Source of the DNA: Thiohalomonas denitrificans
GTDB lineage: Bacteria; Pseudomonadota; Gammaproteobacteria; Thiohalomonadales; Thiohalomonadaceae
NCBI RefSeq assembly: GCF_900102855.1
Contig: NZ_FMWD01000001.1
Span: 138,766 to 202,765 of the forward strand
Length of the DNA: 64,000 nt
Direction: 5' to 3'
The position numbers were made by a program, and so were the translations under genes. The notes beneath the pieces were generated by a model that was not told the DNA's origin, searched no databases, and saw only the letters and a program-made list of their open reading frames with translations. Below, in pieces: positions 37,934 to 48,810 of this stretch (within the stretch, counting starts at the first letter, position 1; the number at the start of each line of letters is the position of its first letter).

Positions 37934-38140
37934 AGTCTAGTCACTGGTTAATGGTCGCTGGCCGGACGCAGTGCCCAACCACAATCGTTCTTGCTGGCGT
38001 TAATCTTCTTCGTGCTGGCTTTCGGTGCCTTCGGTCTAACCTTTTTTGCATAAAGCCACGGAGGCCACCAACCACACAGAAAAACAGCTACGCAATATTC
38101 TCGGTGTCCCTCTGTGTCCTCTGTGATTTAAACCTCTCGG
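37934..38140. other. nuoM-nuoN intergenic region with CACAGAGG-type repeat
   Basis: This 207-base gap is long for a nuo operon. Near nuoM it carries ATCACAGAGGACACAGAGG (minus strand, about 38109-38127), a low-complexity repeat related to the CACTGAGGCCACAGAG sequences at 3153 and 3340. No promoter, terminator or reading frame stands out. Confidence 0.6.
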
Positions 38141-39658
38141 CTACAGCTTGGAAACCGCTATATGCTCAACAAGGTTTGCCACCGTCGGCCCCATGACTTC
38201 CAGCAGCGGCGCCGGCCACAGGCCAAGAGCGAGGACGGCTATCGCCAAAACGCCGAGAAAGAGGAATTCCCGCGCGTTGATGTCCTTTAACGTGGCCACT
38301 CCTTCATGCACCACCTTTCCGTAGATAACGCGCTTGACCATCCACAGGGTGTAGGCCGCCCCGAGAATCAGCGTGGTGGCCGCCAGGAAGGCATACCAGA
38401 AGTTGGCCTTGAAGGCGCTCAGAATCACCATGAACTCCCCGACAAACCCTGCGGTACCGGGTAGGCCGGCATTGGCCATGGCGAACAGCACCATGAACCC
38501 GGCGAACAGCGGCATCGTGTTCACGACACCGCCGTAGTCGGCGATCTGACGGCTGTGCAGGCGGTCATAGAGAACACCGACACAGAGGAACATGGCCCCC
38601 GAGACGAAGCCATGGGAGATCATCTGGACCATCCCCCCCTCGATCCCCATGGCAACACCGCGCCAGCTGCCGGTATTCTCGAAGATGCTGAAGGCAATGA
38701 AAAAGCCCAGGGTGACAAAGCCCATATGGGAAATCGACGAGTAGGCTATGAGCTTTTTCATATCCTGCTGGATGAGCGCAACAAAACCGATGTAGACCAC
38801 CGCCACCAGCGACAGCAGGATCATCAGCCAATCCAGGGAGTGGCTGGCATCCGGCGTAATCGGCAACGAAAAACGCAGAAAGCCATAGGCGCCCAGCTTC
38901 AGCATGATGGCGGCCAGGATCACCGAACCGCCGGTGGGAGCCTCCACGTGGGCGTCGGGCAGCCAGGTGTGCACCGGCCACATGGGCACCTTCACCGCGA
39001 AGGCAACCAGGAACGCCAGGAACAGCCAAATCTGGGCGGTCAGCCCAATCTGGACCGCGTGAAAATCACCAATCTCGAAGGTTCCGGTCTGAAAATAGAG
39101 ATAAATGAGCGCGACCAGCATGAAGACCGAACCCAGAAAGGTATACAGGAAGAACTTGACGGTCGCATAAACCCGGTTCGGGCCGCCCCAGACACCGATA
39201 ATGATGAACATGGGAATCAGCAAAGCTTCCCAGAACACGTAAAAGAGCATGGCGTCCAGCGACGCGAAGGCGCCGTTCATGAGGCCCTCGAGAATCAGGA
39301 AAGCCGCCATGTACTGCGCCGGTTTGGTCTTGATGACTTCCCAGCCGGCAATCACCACCAACGCGGTAGTGAACGTGGTGAGGACGATAAGCGGCATTGA
39401 AATGCCATCCACGCCCAGGTGGTAATAGACATTGAATGTCGCGATCCAGGGTTGTAGCTCAGTGAACTGCATCCCGGCGGTCGTGGTGTCGAAGCCGGTG
39501 AAAAGCAGCACAGAGAGTGCAAAGGTCACCAGCGCAACCAGCAGCGCCAGGACTTTTGCCTCCAGACCGCCGTGACGGCTGCCCGTGGCCAGCACCAGCA
39601 GGCCGCCCACGATGGGGATCCAGATCACCAGACTCAGAAGCGGCAGTTCGGAAAACAT
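38141..39658 (-). CDS. nuoM: NADH-quinone oxidoreductase subunit M
   Basis: NuoM is an antiporter-like proton-pumping subunit of Complex I. The 505-residue protein keeps the transmembrane glutamate in the FYVFWEALLIPMF segment and the KVPMWPVHTWLPDAHVEAPT loop with its conserved lysines and histidine. It follows nuoL after 145 bases that include three AAGCTC units. Confidence 0.96.
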   Translation of the reverse strand: MFSELPLLSLVIWIPIVGGLLVLATGSRHGGLEAKVLALLVALVTFALSVLLFTGFDTTTAGMQFTELQPWIATFNVYYHLGVDGISMPLIVLTTFTTALVVIAGWEVIKTKPAQYMAAFLILEGLMNGAFASLDAMLFYVFWEALLIPMFIIIGVWGGPNRVYATVKFFLYTFLGSVFMLVALIYLYFQTGTFEIGDFHAVQIGLTAQIWLFLAFLVAFAVKVPMWPVHTWLPDAHVEAPTGGSVILAAIMLKLGAYGFLRFSLPITPDASHSLDWLMILLSLVAVVYIGFVALIQQDMKKLIAYSSISHMGFVTLGFFIAFSIFENTGSWRGVAMGIEGGMVQMISHGFVSGAMFLCVGVLYDRLHSRQIADYGGVVNTMPLFAGFMVLFAMANAGLPGTAGFVGEFMVILSAFKANFWYAFLAATTLILGAAYTLWMVKRVIYGKVVHEGVATLKDINAREFLFLGVLAIAVLALGLWPAPLLEVMGPTVANLVEHIAVSKL

Positions 39659-39803
39659 GCACGTAACCCTGTTTAATTTTTGATTATCCGCAAACGGCCG
39701 AATGCCGTGTGAAGCTCAAGCTCAAGCTCAAATGGCAGATATGCCCCGCTATTCCAACCTGATGTCCTGGCGCCCCTTTGCCCTTTGCGGCGAACTCTTT
39801 TTC

Positions 39804-41798
39804 TTAAATGATGAACAGGCCGAACAGTGCCAGCAGACCCAGGATCATCGCGAAGGCGTAGTGGTACAGGTAGCCGGATTGCACATGGCGCATCACCGAT
39901 GCAAACCAGCCCACCGCAAGGGCTGAACCGTTGACTACCAACCCGTCGATCAGTTTTACATCGCCGAACCGCCACAAGACTCTGCCGATGCCCCGGCTAC
40001 CGCCGGCAAAGAACCAGTCGTTAAAGTCATCGAAGCCGTACTTGCGATCCAGAATGGCGTACAACCAGCCAAGCTTCTCCCGCAGCATCGCCGGCACGTG
40101 GGTGAACTTCATGTACAGCAGATAAGCGGTTGCCACACCCGCCGCGGCCAGCCAGAAAGGCGCGGTCACGAAACCATGCAGGCCGAAGGAGAACCAGCCA
40201 TGGAAGTCGCCCGCCAGGGCCCCGAGCGTGTCATGAGCGGGAGCCACGACAATGGCCTCCCGGAAGAAGTCACCGAATGCCATGCTGTCCACGAACAGCG
40301 CACCCGCAAGAATCGAGGGAATCGCGAGCAGGATCAGCGGCCAGGTCACTACCCGGGGAGTCTCGTGCAGGTGTTTGCGAGTGTGCTCATCCATACGCTC
40401 CTTGCCGTGAAACACCAGGAAGTACATACGGAAGGAATACAGCGCGGTCACAAACACGCCGAGCAGAACCGCGATATAGGCGACATCGGAACCCGGCAGT
40501 TGCGACTGACCGACCGCCTCGATAATGGAGTCCTTGGAGTAGAAACCGGAAAAGAAGGGAGCGCCAATCAGGGCGAGCGAGCCGATCAGGGTCGTAAGCC
40601 AGGTAATCGGCATGTACTTGCGCAGGCCACCCATGTTGCGCATGTCCTGGTCATGGTGCATGGCAATAATTACCGAACCCGCTCCGAGGAACAGCAGTGC
40701 CTTGAAAAAGGCATGGGTCATCAGATGGAACATGCCCGCTGCGTAGGCCGACGCGCCCAAGGCAACGGTCATGTAACCGAGCTGGGAGAGCGTGGAGTAG
40801 GCAACCACCCGCTTGATGTCGTTCTGCACCAGACCGAGCAAGCCCATGAAAAAGGCTGTAATCGCACCGATGATAAGGATCATCGACAGCGCGGTTTCGG
40901 ACAGTTCGTAAAGCGGTGACATCCTCGCCACCATGAAGATACCGGCGGTCACCATGGTGGCAGCATGAATGAGCGCCGAAATGGGGGTCGGGCCCTCCAT
41001 GGAATCGGGTAGCCACACATGCAGCGGTACCTGGGCCGACTTACCCATCGCCCCGATGAAGAGCAGGATGCAGATAACGGTTATCAGGCTCCACTCGGTA
41101 TCCCCCCAAATGGAGACGGTAACATCCTGGTGCATCTCCACCGTATTGAATACCGCCTGGTAATCCAGGGTATTGAAATACATCAGGACGGCCCCGATAC
41201 CGAGGATAAAGCCGAAATCGCCAACGCGATTGACCAGGAAGGCCTTGAGGTTGGCGTAAACGGCGCTCTCGCGGGTGGCCCAGAACCCGATCAACAGGTA
41301 GGAGACCAGCCCCACTGCCTCCCAGCCGAAAAACAGCTGCATGAAGTTGTTGCTCATGACGAGCATCAGCATCGAGAAGGTGAACAGCGATATATAACTG
41401 AAGAAGCGCTGATAGCTGTTTTTCCCGGCCAGACTGTCATTTGGCCAGTTGTGCTCATCGTCTGCCATGTAGCCCACGGTATAGATATGCACCATCAGCG
41501 AGACGAAGGTCACCACCACCATCATCATGGTCGATAGCCGGTCGATCAGGAAGCCGATTTCGAAGCGAATGCCATCAGAGATCATCCACGTGTAGACGCT
41601 CTGATTGATGGAGCCGATGTCGCCGTTCAAGGCCTTCAGGAACAGCGTGACGGACAGCACGAAGGCGATGCCGACGCCAAGGATGGTCACGCTATGAGCA
41701 CCCACTCGACCGATCGTGCCGCCGAACAGTCCGGCTATGGCGGAGCCGAAGAGAGGCGCCAGGACGATGGCCAGGGTGATGGCTTCGAGATTCTCCAT
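39804..41798 (-). CDS. nuoL: NADH-quinone oxidoreductase subunit L
   Basis: NuoL is the distal proton-pumping subunit of Complex I with the long lateral helix. The 664-residue protein has the WEAVGLVSYLLIGFW and KSAQVPLHVWLPDSMEGPTPISALIHAATMV signatures and a C-terminal extension forming the lateral arm. The ATG is 3 bases after the nuoK stop. Confidence 0.96.
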   Translation of the reverse strand: MENLEAITLAIVLAPLFGSAIAGLFGGTIGRVGAHSVTILGVGIAFVLSVTLFLKALNGDIGSINQSVYTWMISDGIRFEIGFLIDRLSTMMMVVVTFVSLMVHIYTVGYMADDEHNWPNDSLAGKNSYQRFFSYISLFTFSMLMLVMSNNFMQLFFGWEAVGLVSYLLIGFWATRESAVYANLKAFLVNRVGDFGFILGIGAVLMYFNTLDYQAVFNTVEMHQDVTVSIWGDTEWSLITVICILLFIGAMGKSAQVPLHVWLPDSMEGPTPISALIHAATMVTAGIFMVARMSPLYELSETALSMILIIGAITAFFMGLLGLVQNDIKRVVAYSTLSQLGYMTVALGASAYAAGMFHLMTHAFFKALLFLGAGSVIIAMHHDQDMRNMGGLRKYMPITWLTTLIGSLALIGAPFFSGFYSKDSIIEAVGQSQLPGSDVAYIAVLLGVFVTALYSFRMYFLVFHGKERMDEHTRKHLHETPRVVTWPLILLAIPSILAGALFVDSMAFGDFFREAIVVAPAHDTLGALAGDFHGWFSFGLHGFVTAPFWLAAAGVATAYLLYMKFTHVPAMLREKLGWLYAILDRKYGFDDFNDWFFAGGSRGIGRVLWRFGDVKLIDGLVVNGSALAVGWFASVMRHVQSGYLYHYAFAMILGLLALFGLFII

Positions 41799-41801
41799 GG
41801 T

Positions 41802-42107
41802 TTACCCCTTCAGCGTCCCCAGGTCATCAACATTAATGGTGCCCCGATTCCGGAACAGCACCACCAGAATCGCCAGACCGATGGCCGCTTCCGCGGCTGC
41901 CACGGTCAGAATGAAAAAGACGAAGATCTGACCGGCGGTATCGTTCAGGTAATAAGAGAACGCAATAAAATTGATATTGACCGCCAGCAGCATCAACTCG
42001 ATGCACATCAGTAGGATGATGACATTCTTACGGTTGATAAAGATTCCGGCCATGCTCAGGCCAAACAGAATCGCACCGACTGTCAGATAATCGGACAAGG
42101 CAACCAT
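41802..42107 (-). CDS. nuoK: NADH-quinone oxidoreductase subunit K
   Basis: This 101-residue subunit has three helices, with the two intramembrane glutamates around [11 protein letters not shown] and [11 protein letters not shown] that take part in proton transfer. It is followed 3 bases later by nuoL. The 139 bases before it (42108-42246) carry a CGCAGAGACGC/CTTTGCGG inverted sequence of the dispersed type and no gene. Confidence 0.96.
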   Translation of the reverse strand: MVALSDYLTVGAILFGLSMAGIFINRKNVIILLMCIELMLLAVNINFIAFSYYLNDTAGQIFVFFILTVAAAEAAIGLAILVVLFRNRGTINVDDLGTLKG

Positions 42108-42246
42108 TCGCCTCTCCCTCTGTAAGTTCCGTTGTAACGGTCCATGGACCGCTGGATTTTCTTGTTCGAACCGCAGAGACGCAAGAGCGTAAAGAAACGG
42201 TTCATAACCTGCTCTGCACTGTTTGTACCTTTGCGGTGAAAACGCT

Positions 42247-42849
42247 CTACCGCCGTTCCTCGGATTTCATGGAGACCAGCCGTACCCGGTCGCCGCGACG
42301 CGCCACCACCTGCCGGCCCGGTTCCTGATAACGGCTATCGGGCCGCCGACGCAATGTCAGTGCGATCGCCGCAATGATGGCCACCAGCAGAATCACCGAT
42401 GCGATTTCGAAGGGATAGACATAATTGGTATAGAGCTGGAGGCCCAGAACTCGTGTATTGCCCACCTCACCGATCTGCTCCGGGACCGGAGTGCGCTCGA
42501 GACCGAAATAGTCGCCCCCGACGACCATTGCCATAACCGCTATCAAGACTATCGCCACCAGCCCGCCAACGGCCAGATAGCGAGCAAAGCCTTCTCGAAC
42601 TACCGCTATATTGATGTCCAGCATCATTACTACGAACAGAAACAGCACCATGACCGCGCCCACGTAGACCAACACCAGCGCGATGGCGAGGAATTCGGCG
42701 CGAAGCAGCAGCCATAAACCGGCAGTACTGAAAAAGCACAGCACCAGAAAGAGTGCTGCGTGCACCGGATTGCGCACGGTAATCACCATGCCGGCGGAAA
42801 ACACCAGAATGGCGGAAAATGCGTAGAAGACGATCTGTTCAAAAGCCAT
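42247..42849 (-). CDS. nuoJ: NADH-quinone oxidoreductase subunit J
   Basis: This 200-residue membrane subunit has five helices, with the family text [23 protein letters not shown] and [16 protein letters not shown] (the pi-bulge helix). The C-terminal tail is basic. It lies between nuoI and nuoK; tandem 14-base repeats fill the gap to nuoI. Confidence 0.95.
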   Translation of the reverse strand: MAFEQIVFYAFSAILVFSAGMVITVRNPVHAALFLVLCFFSTAGLWLLLRAEFLAIALVLVYVGAVMVLFLFVVMMLDINIAVVREGFARYLAVGGLVAIVLIAVMAMVVGGDYFGLERTPVPEQIGEVGNTRVLGLQLYTNYVYPFEIASVILLVAIIAAIALTLRRRPDSRYQEPGRQVVARRGDRVRLVSMKSEERR

Positions 42850-42874
42850 ATGGAGCCGTCATCCCGTTGTTTAT

Positions 42875-42916
42875 GATTAGCGGTACCGGATTAACGATAC
42901 TGGATTAGCGATACCG
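42875..42916. repeat. Three tandem 14-bp units at the nuoI 3' end
   Basis: GATTAGCGGTACCG, GATTAACGATACTG and GATTAGCGATACCG follow one another. The third unit contains the nuoI stop codon and last three codons, so the other two look like duplications of the nuoI tail into the nuoI-nuoJ gap. Confidence 0.8.
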
Positions 42917-43390
42917 GGCCTGGGCTTCGCGATCAGCCTCTATCTGCTTCTCCAGTCGGTCCCCCGCCGCCAGCAGCTGCTCTTTTGTCATCAGCAGGTC
43001 ACTGCGAACCTCGCCGTGATATTCGTACTCGCGGGTTTCCACGATGGCGTCGACCGGGCAGGCCTCCTCGCAGAACCCGCAAAAGATACATTTACTGAGA
43101 TCGATATCGTATCGCGTCGTCCGGCGTGAGCCGTCGTCGCGCTGCTCCGACTCGATAGTAATCGCCAGCGCCGGGCAGACCACCTCACACAGCTTGCAGG
43201 CAATGCAGCGCTCTTCACCATTGGGGTAACGACGCTGCGCGTGCCGTCCCCGGAACCGTGGAGAGAGTGGCGCACGTTCGTCCGGGTACATCACAGTAAA
43301 CTTCTTGCCGAAAAAGTAGCGGCCGGTAACCCCCAGGCCAGCGAAGAGTTCCTTGAGGAACAGGCTCTTCAGAAAATTCGGTGCACTCAT
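42905..43390 (-). CDS. nuoI: NADH-quinone oxidoreductase subunit I
   Basis: This 161-residue subunit carries clusters N6a and N6b through two ferredoxin motifs, [12 protein letters not shown] and [12 protein letters not shown]. Electrons pass through it towards NuoB. The ATG at 43390 follows GGGAGA and gives the usual N terminus; a start nine codons upstream is possible but has no ribosome site. Confidence 0.96.
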   Translation of the reverse strand: MSAPNFLKSLFLKELFAGLGVTGRYFFGKKFTVMYPDERAPLSPRFRGRHAQRRYPNGEERCIACKLCEVVCPALAITIESEQRDDGSRRTTRYDIDLSKCIFCGFCEEACPVDAIVETREYEYHGEVRSDLLMTKEQLLAAGDRLEKQIEADREAQARYR

Positions 43391-43409
43391 TCGTTTTATC
43401 TCTCCCGCT

Positions 43410-44477
43410 TCAGGCAACCGCGAACCATGGGCCTACCTCGCCCATGACGAGGCCACCGACCACCACGATCCAGACGATGGTTATGGGGATAAACACCTTC
43501 CAGCCCAGACGCATGATCTGGTCATACCGATAGCGCGGAAAGGTGGCGCGGAACCACAGGTACAAAAACAGAAAGAAGCTGGTTTTCAGCAGCATCCAGA
43601 TGATGCTCGACTGGCCGAGCCAGGTGTCGGTCCAGCCCTGGAAAGGCGACAGCCAACCACCCAGGAACAGCAGTGCGGCAAGGGCCGAAATCAGGATCAT
43701 ATTGGCGTATTCGCCAAGGAAAAATACGGCAAAAGCCATGCCGGAATACTCCACATGGAAGCCGGCGACAATCTCCGACTCGCCTTCGGCCACATCAAAC
43801 GGAGCACGGTTGGTCTCCGCGACACCGGAGACGAAATAGATGACGAACAGTGGCAGCAACGGCAACCAGAACCAGCTGAACAGGCCGTATTCACCCTGTT
43901 GGCTCGTCACTATCTGGCCGAGATTCAGGCTACCGGCGGCCATCAGAACCCCGACCAGAGCAAATCCCATGGCAATCTCGTAGGAAACGATCTGGGCCGC
44001 CGAACGCATGGCGCCAAGGAACGCATACTTGGAGTTGGAGGCCCAGCCGGCGATGATCACCCCGTAAACTCCCATCGAGGTGATCGCCAGGACGTACAAC
44101 AGACCGGCATTGATATCCGCCAGCACCCAACCGTCGGCAACAGGAAGGGCCGCCCAGGCTGCCAGTGAAGGGGCCATCGCCAGCACCGGTGCGATCAGGA
44201 ACAGTTTTTTATCCGCGCCGGTCGGGATGATGATCTCCTTGAACATCAGCTTCAGCGCATCTGCAATCGGCTGCAGCAGACCGCGCGGCCCGACCCGGTT
44301 GGGTCCGATTCGCACCTGCATATACCCGATCACCTTGCGCTCGGCGAGCGTAAGGTAAGCCACGGCAGCAAACAGCGGCCCGAGTATCAGGGCGATCTGG
44401 AGCAGAATGGTCAGGCCGATAGCCAGCCATTCAGGCAGGCCCCATTCCATAAATGTGGTTTGCAGAAATTCGGTCAT
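43410..44477 (-). CDS. nuoH: NADH-quinone oxidoreductase subunit H
   Basis: This 355-residue membrane subunit forms much of the quinone chamber together with NuoB and NuoD. It shows the conserved loop [22 protein letters not shown] and the [21 protein letters not shown] segment. About eight helices are present. It lies between nuoG and nuoI with short gaps. Confidence 0.97.
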   Translation of the reverse strand: MTEFLQTTFMEWGLPEWLAIGLTILLQIALILGPLFAAVAYLTLAERKVIGYMQVRIGPNRVGPRGLLQPIADALKLMFKEIIIPTGADKKLFLIAPVLAMAPSLAAWAALPVADGWVLADINAGLLYVLAITSMGVYGVIIAGWASNSKYAFLGAMRSAAQIVSYEIAMGFALVGVLMAAGSLNLGQIVTSQQGEYGLFSWFWLPLLPLFVIYFVSGVAETNRAPFDVAEGESEIVAGFHVEYSGMAFAVFFLGEYANMILISALAALLFLGGWLSPFQGWTDTWLGQSSIIWMLLKTSFFLFLYLWFRATFPRYRYDQIMRLGWKVFIPITIVWIVVVGGLVMGEVGPWFAVA

Positions 44478-44509
44478 CGGGGTATCCCGTCCACTTCTTG
44501 TTCTTTTTC

Positions 44510-46861
44510 CTACGCCCGCGTGAGCTCAATGCTCGCGAAGGCACCACCCAGGGGTTCGTAACCCCCCGAGGCGATGTAGATGCTCCCCCGCGGAACCCGT
44601 TCATCCGCCACCACCGGCAGTTCGATATCGCTGTCACCGCAGCGAACCCGGAGCCGTCCGGCACCACTCAGATCCGCATCGGCCAGAGTGTCGGCACAAG
44701 CGTGCACCGCCACCGGAGCAGCAAGTGCCGTATCCTGCAGCGGTGCGGATCGCCGCACCATCGGATCCACAGCATAGATTGGGAAATCCGTGATTCGCAC
44801 AATGCCGGTGGGAGCCGGCCCGGGGGTAGGCGCCTGCCAGGCACGACCGTTATCCGGCCGGAGATCACTGCATGCGCCCTGCACTTCGGCGAACACTTCG
44901 TCGGAGCCCATATAGCCGAAGCCTTCGATATCCAGCAGATTGCCGAACACCCGCAGTAGCTTCCAGGCCGGCCGTGCTTCTCCCGGCGGGTTGGCACAGC
45001 CAGTAAAACTCTGCCAGCGACCTTCGCCATTCACATAGGTACCGGAGGTTTCCGGGTAGAGCGCGATGGGCAGAATGGCATCAGCATACTGGCGCATGGC
45101 GGGGCTGTCGTAAGCGGATAGCGCAACCACGAACTCGGTCGCTTCCAGCGCGCGTGTGGCCAGCACCGGATCGATACAGTCGCGTTCCGGCTCCAGTCCC
45201 AGTAACACGTAACCTGCCAGGCCGGATTCGAACATCGCCTTCCAGTCCTTGCCCGCACCGACCTCGGACCCGGCCACCCCGCGATGCGGCAACGTCCCGG
45301 CCAGCCAGGCGCCGGCACTGTTGCCGCCCTCGGCCAGATACCCGAAGCGCACGTCCGCCAGCTCGGCCAATTGCGCCCCCAGTTGCCGCAACGCACCGGC
45401 CGCGGGGTGGTACGCACTGATGTTGCCCATCAATACCGTGCCGTTTTTGGCTTCGATCAAGGAGCGGGCGATGGCCTGATGTCGATCATCGATGTCCACG
45501 GAGACCAGGGGATCGAGCCCCTCGACGGTAACACCCTGCTGTTCGGCGGCTGCGCTCACCACAGCGGCCAGCTGACCAAGCATGGCCGCCGGGGCATCCA
45601 CCAGTGTCTCTTCCACGGGGAAGTGGAAGTCATAATCCATGGGGTTGATAAACGATATCCTGGCTCCCTTCAGGGCGGCCTGACGCAAACGCTGGCCAAG
45701 CAGCGGCTGCTCGTGGCGCACATTGGAACCCACCAGCAGCGCTGCATCCAGGCTGCTGAGTGAGGCGATCGATTGCCCGAGCCAGGGAAAGCTCGGCATC
45801 GCGTCCTGATCCGAAAAGTCCTGCTGCCGTACCCGATGGTCAATATTCGATGAGCCGAGCTTCCTCATGAGTTTCTGAAGCAGATAGAGCTCTTCGGTAG
45901 TGGACCAGTCGGCGGCCAGTGCTCCCAGATTCGTTGCCCCGTCCCGGGCGATGATTCGCTTGAGGCCATCGGCTGCGAACGTCAATGCGGTATCCCAATC
46001 AGCCTCCTGCCATTGACCATCTTTCTTGATCAGTGGCGTCTTGAGCCGGTCATTGTCATACAAAGCGGTGTAACTGAAACGGTCCCGGTCGGCCAGCCAG
46101 GTCTCATTGACCTCTTCATTCTCCCGGGGACCAACACGCATGACGCGAGAGGCGCGCGTATCCACCCGCAGATTGGCGCCGACACAATCGTGGGGGGACA
46201 CGCTGTTGTGCACGTCCAACTCCCAGGGGCGCGCCGTATAGCGATAGGGCTTTGAGGTCAGGGCACCCACCGGGCAAAGATCAATGACATTGCCCGACAG
46301 CTCGGATTCGACCGCATCCTCCAGATAGGTGGTGATCCGCATGTGCTCGCCACGACCAGGTGCTCCCAACTCCATCATGCCCGCAATCTCCTGTCCAAAG
46401 CGGACGCAACGCGTGCAGTGGATGCATCGGGTCATGTCGGTGGAGATGAGCGGCCCGATGTTTCTGTCCCGGATAACACGCTTGCCCTCGTTGTAGCGCG
46501 AGATATCGTTACCGAAACCCATCGCCATTTCCTGCAGGTCACACTCCCCGCCCTGATCACAGATGGGGCAGTCCAGAGGGTGATTGATGAGCAGGAATTC
46601 CATCACCGATCGCTGCGCAGCGATCGCTTTGGGCGAACGGGTATAGACCTTCATCCCACCGGTGACCGGCGTAGCGCAGGCGGGAACGGGCTTGCCGACC
46701 TTTTCCACTTCAACCAGGCACATACGGCAATTGGCGGCAATGGAAAGCTTCTTGTGATAGCAGAAGCGTGGAATGGTGATCCCGGCCGCATCGGCGGCTT
46801 CGATTACCATCGCACCCTCTTCGGCTTCAATCATTTCGCCGTTGATTTCGATGTCAACCAT
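44510..46861 (-). CDS. nuoG: NADH-quinone oxidoreductase subunit G
   Basis: This 783-residue peripheral-arm subunit has an N-terminal 2Fe-2S domain (CRMC around residue 45), the HxxxC-type N5 site ([17 protein letters not shown]), a CIHCTRC cluster site and a long molybdopterin-oxidoreductase-like domain that has lost its cofactor. It receives electrons from NuoF. The C-terminal part is divergent, as usual for this subunit. Confidence 0.96.
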   Translation of the reverse strand: MVDIEINGEMIEAEEGAMVIEAADAAGITIPRFCYHKKLSIAANCRMCLVEVEKVGKPVPACATPVTGGMKVYTRSPKAIAAQRSVMEFLLINHPLDCPICDQGGECDLQEMAMGFGNDISRYNEGKRVIRDRNIGPLISTDMTRCIHCTRCVRFGQEIAGMMELGAPGRGEHMRITTYLEDAVESELSGNVIDLCPVGALTSKPYRYTARPWELDVHNSVSPHDCVGANLRVDTRASRVMRVGPRENEEVNETWLADRDRFSYTALYDNDRLKTPLIKKDGQWQEADWDTALTFAADGLKRIIARDGATNLGALAADWSTTEELYLLQKLMRKLGSSNIDHRVRQQDFSDQDAMPSFPWLGQSIASLSSLDAALLVGSNVRHEQPLLGQRLRQAALKGARISFINPMDYDFHFPVEETLVDAPAAMLGQLAAVVSAAAEQQGVTVEGLDPLVSVDIDDRHQAIARSLIEAKNGTVLMGNISAYHPAAGALRQLGAQLAELADVRFGYLAEGGNSAGAWLAGTLPHRGVAGSEVGAGKDWKAMFESGLAGYVLLGLEPERDCIDPVLATRALEATEFVVALSAYDSPAMRQYADAILPIALYPETSGTYVNGEGRWQSFTGCANPPGEARPAWKLLRVFGNLLDIEGFGYMGSDEVFAEVQGACSDLRPDNGRAWQAPTPGPAPTGIVRITDFPIYAVDPMVRRSAPLQDTALAAPVAVHACADTLADADLSGAGRLRVRCGDSDIELPVVADERVPRGSIYIASGGYEPLGGAFASIELTRA

Positions 46862-46923
46862 GTTCTTTCCAGCGTTCTCTCGCCAACGTGAGCGGAATCT
46901 TGCGGAGACTTGCCGTTACCGGC

Positions 46924-48192
46924 CTAAACCATGCACTTGCCGTGTTCGATATGACTCTCGAACTCTTCACGGAAGTGTTTCAGGAAACTGCGCACCGGCA
47001 TCGCGGCCGCATCGCCCAGGGCGCAAATGGTATGCCCCATGATGTTGCCGGCCACCCGGTCCAGTTTTTCCAGGTCCTCGGGGCTACCCTCGCCATGCTC
47101 GATGCGGTGCACCATGCGGGTAAGCCAGCCTGTACCTTCGCGGCATGGCGTACACTGGCCGCAGGACTCTTCAAAATAGAAGTGGGAGAGTCGTGCGAGG
47201 GCCCTGACCATGCAGGTGGTCTCGTCCATAATGATGACAGAGCCCGCCCCCAGCATCGAACCGGCCTTGGCGATGGAGTCATAATCCATGTCCATGCCCA
47301 TCGCCGCATCCGCCGGCAGCACCGGGGTGGAACTGCCGCCCGGAATGACCGCCTTCAGTTTGCGCCCTTTCCAGACGCCTCCGGCCATTTCCAGCAGTTC
47401 GGCAAACGGAGTACCCAGGGGAATTTCATAATTGCCCGGTTTTTCCACGTGTCCGGATACGGAAAAAAGCTTGTTGCCGCCGTTGTTCGGCTTGCCTAGC
47501 TCCAGGAACCACTGACCGCCCTTTTCCAGGATCACGGGCACCGAGGCGAGTGACTCGGTGTTGTTAATGGTGGTCGGACGACCATAGAGACCATAGCTGG
47601 CCGGGAACGGGGGCTTGAATCGCGGCTGCCCCTTTTTGCCCTCGAGGGATTCGAGCAGCGCCGTCTCCTCGCCGCAGATATACGCACCGGCGCCGAGATG
47701 GGCTTCGATATCGAAATCGAACCCACTGCCAAAAAGATCCTTGCCGAGCAGCCCCGCTGCGCGCGCCTCTTCGAGCGCGCCCTGGAAGCGTTCATACGGC
47801 TCCCAGAACTCGCCACGAATATAGTTGTACCCCATGCTGGCGCCGATCGTATAACCGGCGATAGCCATACCTTCGATCAGCTGATGAGGGTTATAGCGAA
47901 GGATGTCGCGATCCTTGCAGGTACCCGGCTCGCCTTCATCCGAATTGCAGACGATGTACTTCTGTCCGGGGACACCTCGCGGCATAAAGCTCCACTTGAG
48001 CCCGGTCGGGAACCCCGCACCCCCGCGGCCACGCAGAGCCGACGTCTTCAGCTCGGCGATAATATCGTCCGCTGACGTCTGCTCCTTGAGAATGCGCTCC
48101 AGCACCTGATAGCCGCCGACGCTCTTGTAAGCCTCCAGCGTCCAGGCATTTTCGAGGTGCAGTGTGCGGAAGCATATCTGGTTAGTTTTCAT
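46924..48192 (-). CDS. nuoF: NADH-quinone oxidoreductase subunit F
   Basis: NuoF binds NADH and FMN and holds cluster N3. The 422-residue protein has the [13 protein letters not shown] nucleotide-binding loop, the [22 protein letters not shown] motif and the [12 protein letters not shown] cluster site. The ATG at 48192 is chosen over a TTG two codons upstream. A 120-base gap precedes it. Confidence 0.97.
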   Translation of the reverse strand: MKTNQICFRTLHLENAWTLEAYKSVGGYQVLERILKEQTSADDIIAELKTSALRGRGGAGFPTGLKWSFMPRGVPGQKYIVCNSDEGEPGTCKDRDILRYNPHQLIEGMAIAGYTIGASMGYNYIRGEFWEPYERFQGALEEARAAGLLGKDLFGSGFDFDIEAHLGAGAYICGEETALLESLEGKKGQPRFKPPFPASYGLYGRPTTINNTESLASVPVILEKGGQWFLELGKPNNGGNKLFSVSGHVEKPGNYEIPLGTPFAELLEMAGGVWKGRKLKAVIPGGSSTPVLPADAAMGMDMDYDSIAKAGSMLGAGSVIIMDETTCMVRALARLSHFYFEESCGQCTPCREGTGWLTRMVHRIEHGEGSPEDLEKLDRVAGNIMGHTICALGDAAAMPVRSFLKHFREEFESHIEHGKCMV

Positions 48193-48312
48193 AATCAACG
48201 GGCTACTGGTTTCCGGTTACTGATTAACGAGCCGGCTTTACATCGAGCGTATCCGCCCACTTGGGGTCAGCGGACCACTCGCGACAAGCGACGGGTAACC
48301 AGCAAGTCACAT

Positions 48313-48810
48313 TCATTCAAGAGTGTCCAGCAGACGATCCAGCGTCTCAGGGGTCAGGTTTTCAATATACTCCCGGCCCGACTGTAGCATCGGTGCATTC
48401 ACGCAGGCCCCAAGGCACTCCACCTCTTTGAGGGTGAACTTTCCATCGGCCGTGGTCTCGCCGAGCTTGATTCCCAAACGCTTTTCCAGATGCTCCACTA
48501 CCTCATCCGAACCGCGCAGCATGCAGGAGATGTTGGTGCAGATGGAAAGCTTGTGACGCCCGACCGGATTGAGCTCATACATCGAATAGAAGGTCGCCAC
48601 TTCATAAACCGCAACCGCAGGCATATCCAGGTAGGCGGCTATGGCCCCGATGAGGGCATCCGTCAGATAACCGTCATTTTGCTCCTGCGCAATGCGCAGG
48701 GCAGCCATGACCGCCGACTGCTGCTGATCGGACGGGTACTTGGCGATCCAGGAGTCGATCTCGGCTCGGGTTTCCGATGTCAGTAATTCGATGTTTCCCG
48801 GTTGCGCCAT
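48313..48810 (-). CDS. nuoE: NADH-quinone oxidoreductase subunit E
   Basis: This 165-residue thioredoxin-like 2Fe-2S subunit (cluster N1a) has cysteines in CTNISCMLRG and CLGACVNAP. Its ATG overlaps the nuoD stop (TGATG), implying coupling. Confidence 0.96.
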   Translation of the reverse strand: MAQPGNIELLTSETRAEIDSWIAKYPSDQQQSAVMAALRIAQEQNDGYLTDALIGAIAAYLDMPAVAVYEVATFYSMYELNPVGRHKLSICTNISCMLRGSDEVVEHLEKRLGIKLGETTADGKFTLKEVECLGACVNAPMLQSGREYIENLTPETLDRLLDTLE

